NCBI GenBank assembly: GCA_035236585.1
Contig: CP141139.1
Span: 19,050,990-19,114,989, forward strand
DNA length: 64,000 nt
Direction of reading: 5' to 3'
Source: Warburgia ugandensis
Taxonomy: Eukaryota > Streptophyta > Magnoliopsida > Canellales > Canellaceae
Positions 58,651 to 64,000 of the stretch are shown here, in pieces; positions within the stretch are counted from its first letter, which is position 1, and each line of letters opens with the position of its first letter. The translations under genes were made by a program, and so were the position numbers. The notes beneath the pieces were generated by a model. The model had not been told where the DNA came from, ran no database searches, and was given only the letters and a program-made list of their open reading frames with translations.

Positions 58651-60160
58651 TCTCCTTTTAAGGTTCAAGCCTTGGTCTCTTTTCATTAAGATAAGGAATG
58701 AAGGTTCATTTTGGGGGGGGGGGGGTTGGTGTTGGACAATATGGTTGCTGCGCTATTCATTTCTAAAAGAGACATTATGCTGATTTTTAGGTTGTCCAAC
58801 TCCATAATGTCTACCAGTGTGGTATATTCTCCCATCAAGAGTTGACCAAACTTTAGAACATTTCCAATATGTATTCTGTTTCTTAAAGCAACAAAATCTA
58901 CTAGAGTGGTAGATCCACATAGAGAAATAACTAGCCTTTCTTATATGATTGCTTCATCAAGCTACCTTTATCTTTTTATTTTTCCTTCTGCCATTGGCCA
59001 TGGTTAGTGTTGAAGGATATCCTTCTGGGTTTCTTGGATGAAATAGTCTTCTCATTCTTTGCTTTCTCCTATTGTTTGGTCTTCCTAAAGATTTCCTCCT
59101 TTAGGCTTCTTTTTGAATAATTAGATTTTTGCGTCCATTTCTTCTGGCATTGGAAGTTATCAATACTTCTTTCTTCTTTGCTTCCCATGATTAACTAGCA
59201 TGTGGGAATTCCAAGACCTTAATAAGAAACCCGTGAAATCAAGTGGGGGAAAACCCAGAATCAAGAAGATGTCAATATGACATTATTATTCATTGGAAGC
59301 TCCCTCCATCCACCTACAAGATGAGAAAAAATGTTTTATTTTTTCTAAGATTTGAACATGAGATCTCATACACATTGATAGCACATCTTAGCCAACTCAA
59401 CTAACAATTACACATGCTCTTCCTTCTCCTATTTTTAAGCATAAAAGAAAGAAAGAAATAAAGGAAACTGATATATACACCCTTTTTTTCTCTCTTTAGA
59501 AGGTGGCATTGGATGCATATATCTGTGTCTACAAAAAATTATGTAGATTCGTCATATTACTGTTGCCATCTCTTATAAATTATAACAATCAAACTATACA
59601 ATTTATTTAGAAATGATAGATGAGTGAAATACCAAAATTTGAATCAAAGTGACAATCAAACTGATGTGGGAATGGCATATGTTGCTCTCATTTGTTCCAA
59701 AATTGTTATCAACCATTCTTGGTTCCTATCCTTCAGTCACACTTGTTTGCTCCAAAAGTGGCATTGCTCACTCTTGATTCCTCTCCACATGGCACACTTT
59801 GGCTTGGAAGTGGCATTAGTGATGCTCACTTTCTCCACCACCAAACATTTATCACTCCACTCTAAACACCATGACAGTGTCAGGCAAATAAGAGAGTTTG
59901 ATGCCACTCCTCTTGGTGATGGTTACATAATTGTAATGGTAGGGAAAATAGTAATTTGGTTCCAAGATAATTTCATGAATCCATCTTCATCACCAACGAC
60001 CAATGCCAGTTAGTTACAAAAGCACTTTTAAGTAATGTTAGTTGTGATAGTTACCATTTTTGTGCTTAAACCTTATTGGTTGCCCAAAATAACTAATTGG
60101 CCATCTCAAATTATAAGTAGGAGTTCTCCTCAATTCTAGACATCAAATCTTAATATAGCA
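58650..60160. other. Unassigned DNA
   Basis: No recognised gene. A run of 13 G lies at 58713-58725. The open frame at 59624-60013 (plus) has no family features and is not supported as a gene. Confidence 0.3.
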
Positions 60161-60163
60161 CAT

Positions 60164-60165
<2 letters not shown>

Positions 60166-60220
<55 letters not shown>
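60166..60220 (+). repeat. CT microsatellite, 27 units
   Basis: An uninterrupted 55-base CT run. A second, shorter CT run at 60411-60422 heads the second copy of the adjoining duplicated segment. Confidence 0.98.
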
Positions 60221-60223
<3 letters not shown>

Positions 60224-60560
60224 GCTTCCAATGTCTTATTTTTGTAGATTTTCAAGTCATTCCCTTACTACTGAAGGTGAGGAACTCTACAATTCTTTTA
60301 CTAGTTTTTTGGTATTCAAAAGAGATATGAGCCTATGTCTAACCCTAGCTTTGCTTCCTAGAGGACTATGTTATGGCTTGTTTAAACATCAAATCTCAAA
60401 AGAGCAACTTTCTCTCTCTCTCTGAAGACTTTGTTTTCTTAGTTTGTGATTTTCAAGTTTTTCTATACTACTGAAGGTGAGAAACTCTATAGTTATTTTA
60501 CTAGTTTTAGGTATTCATGATAGATATAAACCTAGGTCTATATCCTCTTGTTCTAAAGCT
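60221..60560 (+). repeat. Imperfect tandem duplication, about 200 bp period
   Basis: The words TTTTCAAGT, TACTACTGAAGGTGAG, AACTCTA, TTTTACTAGTTTT and GGTATTCA appear in order at about 60250-60320 and again at 60450-60520. Each copy is preceded by a CT run. Confidence 0.7.
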
Positions 60561-60579
60561 TTGACTAGACTCTAATTGT

Positions 60580-61596
60580 TGGGGTAAGCAACAACATATT
60601 TTGAGTTGTTGTCCCCTAAGGTTCTAGCTTGGATCACCTTAGTTACACATCTTGGACCACCTTAGTCTTGACCATGATGTCATTGCTTGAGGGTTAACTA
60701 ATAGACTTAGATCATTCAAGTCTAAGTTGATCATTGGCTTAACACTAAGCCATGGTTTATGCCAATATACAGTCCACATAACAGAGCCTACAACTTAGCC
60801 TTCACACTTCAACAAATACTATCATATAAAGCATAAGTTGTGGTCCTCAAGTCACTCTACTTGAGCACTTGCTAGTCCAACCATGTAAGCTTATGACCCC
60901 TACTGTCATAGGGACAACTTTTTCATATGAATTTTTGCCTTCTATATAGCGCTAAGTGGCTCACTTAGTTAGCCTTCCAACTTTCTCTATCACAATAAGG
61001 AGGAACACAAAGACGTTTTGCAACCAAATACAAGTCACACACACAATTTACAGGAAACAACCATACCTTTTTTATTCACTCTAGAATACAAGGAATCAAG
61101 CCTTGGGTTGCACGCACAATATGGTGCATCTCACACACTCCCCTTAGTGCATCTAGGCATGCCTTTAAATAGGCTACAATAAAAAACTGCTTAGTGGTTA
61201 CAACCTAACCATCCTAGGTCTTGTTACCAATCACAACTTGGCAACTTGCTTATAACTATATGGAGCCATCTCCCCTTGATGCCAAATAGTAAAAAATGTC
61301 CTCAACTGCCTGGGAGTTATCTTCCTTTGTTCCATTTTTTAAAAATTTTCTATAACTACCTTAGAGCCATCTCCTCTAGGTGCCATGTGTAGGAATCATC
61401 CATCATTATATTGGTGCTATATTTCATAAGGATTTTGTGTCACTTGTCATTATATTTTGGTGCCACTTGACACAATGATTTTGTGCCACTTTGATTTACT
61501 TTTGAACCCAAATCCATCTTTGGTGCTTAAGGTTTGTATTGGTGTAAGGTGCTACCACATACTTCCCTTACTATGCCATGAATGAAGGAGCTGACA
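60580..61596 (-). repeat. Probable 3' LTR of the right-edge gypsy element
   Basis: On the minus strand pol is followed by CTAGTGGGGGTGGT (about 61598-61611), a polypurine-like tract, and then TGTCAGCTCC starting at 61596, a plausible LTR start. The far end is not proven; TGTTGGGG at 60579 would give matching TG...CA ends. The 5' LTR lies outside the window. Confidence 0.45.
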
Positions 61597-64000
61597 AACC
61601 ACCCCCACTAGAAGAAGGGGTCGACATCCTCATTGGGATAGATTGAAGATATTCCTCAACTTGTTTTTCAAACTTCTATAATGTAGTATCCCTCTCCTAG
61701 CTTGCTTTAGTTTCTAGGCTATCCTTCTATTTTACTAAGCAGTCGGTCTGTCTATTTTTCTTACTTTATCCTTGCGCTCTATGATTAAGTATACGATCCA
61801 CTTCACATCCAAATCTTTTTTATGATTGTAGGCAGGGCATGTTTCCTTTGAATCCTTGTAACATCTTGATCCTCATGGAATGGTTTGAGGAAACTAACAT
61901 GGATAGTAGGGTAAACTTTCAATCTATTTGGCAGCCTTAGCCGATGAACAACACTACCAACTTTTTGTATCACCTTGAATGGTCTATCGTATTTTGGAAC
62001 CAACCCTCAGTGTATAGTCTTGCCAGTGATTTTCTTTTAAATTTGGGGAGTTACTTTTAGCAATACTTTGTGCTCAACTTGGAACTCAAAAGGCTTTCTA
62101 GCTTGGTCTGCATATTTCTTCATGCAACAAATATCTTTTTCAAGGCTATGCCTTGCCTCATCTAGCATTTCTTATTTTGATAAAGCAAATCTACATGATA
62201 CAGGACACTTACCACTCATGTGCTACTTAATAATTTCATATGGAGTGAGAATTTATTGGCATGTGGCCAAGTCTAATGAACTCTTCTTAATAGAAGAGCT
62301 TTTGCGCAGGTTGTAAAAGAATTGGAGAATTGCGCTAAGTCCAGCAAGTCCACCCTTCTTTTTTTCACTTGCTGTGATATAGTTCTTTAAGTACTCCTCC
62401 AACAATGCATTGATCCACTCCATTTGACCATCGGTCTGAGGATGGTTTGTAGTAGATAACTTTAGTTTGGGTCCTATCTTGTTGAAGAGTTTCGTTCAGA
62501 ACTAGCCACTGAATCTTGTATTATGGTCATTGATTATGTCTTCTGGTAGGCCCCAATATTTATTCACGTTTTTGAAGAATAATTAGGTTTCCACCTCTAC
62601 AGAGCATGTCAATATTACAAGGATGAAGATTGCATATTTGGAGAACCTGTCAACAACAATAAAAATAGATTGATAGTCATTAAGTTTAGGTAATCCTCTA
62701 ATGAAGTCCATGGATACGCTCCTCCATGGTTGTTTTGGAATCTGTAGGGGCTACAGTAGTCCTGCTTCTTTCTTTCTCTCACTCTTACCTTTTTGGCACA
62801 CCAAACAAGACTTAACATGGGCTTCTACATCATCTTCCATTTTTGGCTAGTACCAACTTCGTGATAGTAAAGCAAGAGTTCTTTTAACTCCTGGATTTCT
62901 AGCCCATGTAGCATCATGGGTCTATTTGAGTAATTCTCTATGTAACTCACCATTAGGAACACAAGGCCTCCCTCCTTGGGCATAAAGAATTTCATCCTCA
63001 AGCCAATATCTCCTTGTAGAGCCTTCTCTAACCTGTTTTACAAGTTTTACATTAGTTGCATCATTTTTACAAACTTCCTTAACATGTGAAAGGAAGTGAA
63101 ACTCAAGTTTACAAAATGCTGCCATAATATCCACCATTGGTTATGACTCAATGCATCAACAACATTGTTGTGCTTTCCTGGCTTATGCTACCACTTGTAG
63201 TCGAATTCTGCCAAGAATTCTTGCCATCGAATGTGCTTGGAGGTTAGTTTTCTTGAGTATGAAAATAAGTGTTACAACATTATTTGTTATAATAACAAAT
63301 CTACTTCCAAGTAGATAATGTTTCAAAGTATGCAAGCAATGAACAATAGTAGTCATCTCCTTCTTATGTGTTGAATAACGCTAATCCGCATTATTGAATT
63401 TCTAATTTTCAAAGGCTTTTAGATGTTTTTCCTGCACCAATATGCCTCCAATGGCACAATCTGGGGCATCATAATGTACCTTAAAAGGTAGCTCAAAATC
63501 TAGTATTAGTAACACTGGTTCAGATGCTAATGCTTTGTTTAGCTTTTCAAAGGCTTGGTTACTCACATCAGTCCACTCCCACTTCGATCTTTTTTTCAAT
63601 AGATATGTCAATGGTGTCACCTTCTTAGAGTAAACTTAGATGAATTTCCTATAATAATTAGCTAACCCAAGAAAGGATCTTAACTCTATTACCTTATTAG
63701 GAGCCAACCACTTGAGAATGGCTTGAACTTTTCATTCATCCATCGTTATTTTGCCTACACTTATCTGATGCCCTAGGAACATTATGTCTTTTTGGGAAAA
63801 CTCACATTTTCCTTTTTAATATAGAGTCGGTACTATCTCTACTGATCCAGTATCTTGGTCAAGTGTTTTACATGCTTCTTTAGGCTTTGGCTATATATTA
63901 CAATATCATCCAAGTAAATGACCACAAACCAGTCAATTTACTCATAAAATACATTGTTAGTTAAATTATAAAAGGTAGCCAAGGCAGTAGTTAGCCCAAA
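61597..64000 (-). pseudogene. Ty3/gypsy pol, running off the window edge, broken
   Basis: From the window end downward: the RT end with an intact catalytic box (YLDDIVIYS near 63905), an FLGHQI and [12 protein letters not shown] stretch (63780-63650), then RNase H (FKVHYDAPDCAIGGILVQEK, 63500-63440). The integrase finger is near 63000-62800 (GELHRELLK; CLVCQKGKSERK) and the core near 62730-62410 ([31 protein letters not shown]). The C-terminal part carries YDRPFKVIQKVGSVVHRL near 61985 and HVSFLKPFHED near 61890, with only traces of a chromodomain. Stops and frameshifts are fewer than in the other copies but still fatal. Confidence 0.82.

Noticed and set aside
59624..60013. 129-codon plus-strand open frame
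   Set aside because: It has no domain, no homologue I recognise and no promoter or splice context; repeated words suggest non-coding repeat DNA.

Overview
The window is nuclear DNA from a flowering plant. I cannot name the species. The evidence is one intron-split eukaryotic housekeeping gene, plus typical plant repeats: Ty3/gypsy and Ty1/copia remnants, L1- and RTE-type LINEs, a hAT transposon, Au-type SINEs and solo LTRs. No bacterial or organellar genes were seen, and no tRNA or rRNA genes. Apart from the gene, almost every translatable stretch is a decayed transposable-element fragment.

The one host gene is the alpha subunit of the nascent polypeptide-associated complex (NACA) on the minus strand, positions 35492 to 20991. 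Its four exons join in frame into a 210-residue protein with an acidic N-terminus, a NAC domain and a C-terminal UBA domain. Introns 1 and 3 are about 0.1 kb. Intron 2 is 13.67 kb because it holds an Au SINE, a 5'-truncated chromovirus pol with an RTE LINE inserted in it, and a complete-length hAT element. All lie antisense to the gene. A shortened SINE sits about 90 bp upstream of the start codon.

Layout. 1-882: possible LTR end and primer-binding site. 883-4317: large LTR without a target duplication. 4318-7240: copia gag/protease remnant. 7241-9212: compact LTR element with one decayed gag-like frame. 9440-13930: L1 LINE (minus) carrying an Au SINE. 13930-20780: unassigned DNA and a degenerate phrase-repeat region split by a 3.36 kb solo LTR with target duplication GCCTT. 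20780-35700: NACA and its intron passengers. 35700-36738: L1 RNase H fragment and LTR-like DNA. 36744-48800: 12 kb Athila-like gypsy element (minus) with target duplication GAAGA and long GA runs in both LTRs. 48880-58650: second L1 LINE (minus) split by a 4.9 kb Reina-like chromovirus (plus). 58650-61596: non-coding DNA, a CT microsatellite with a local duplication, and a probable 3' LTR. 61597-64000: gypsy pol (minus) running off the window edge.

The elements do not form a pathway. Their nesting gives a relative history: chromovirus before RTE LINE inside the NACA intron; L1 before Reina at 49-58 kb; L1 before SINE at 11.6 kb. All polymerase genes whose core could be read are broken by stops, frameshifts or catalytic-site changes. 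I found no clearly new functional system. The most unusual items are the overgrown NACA intron, the compact gag-only LTR element, and the hairpin array at the 5' end of the RTE LINE.
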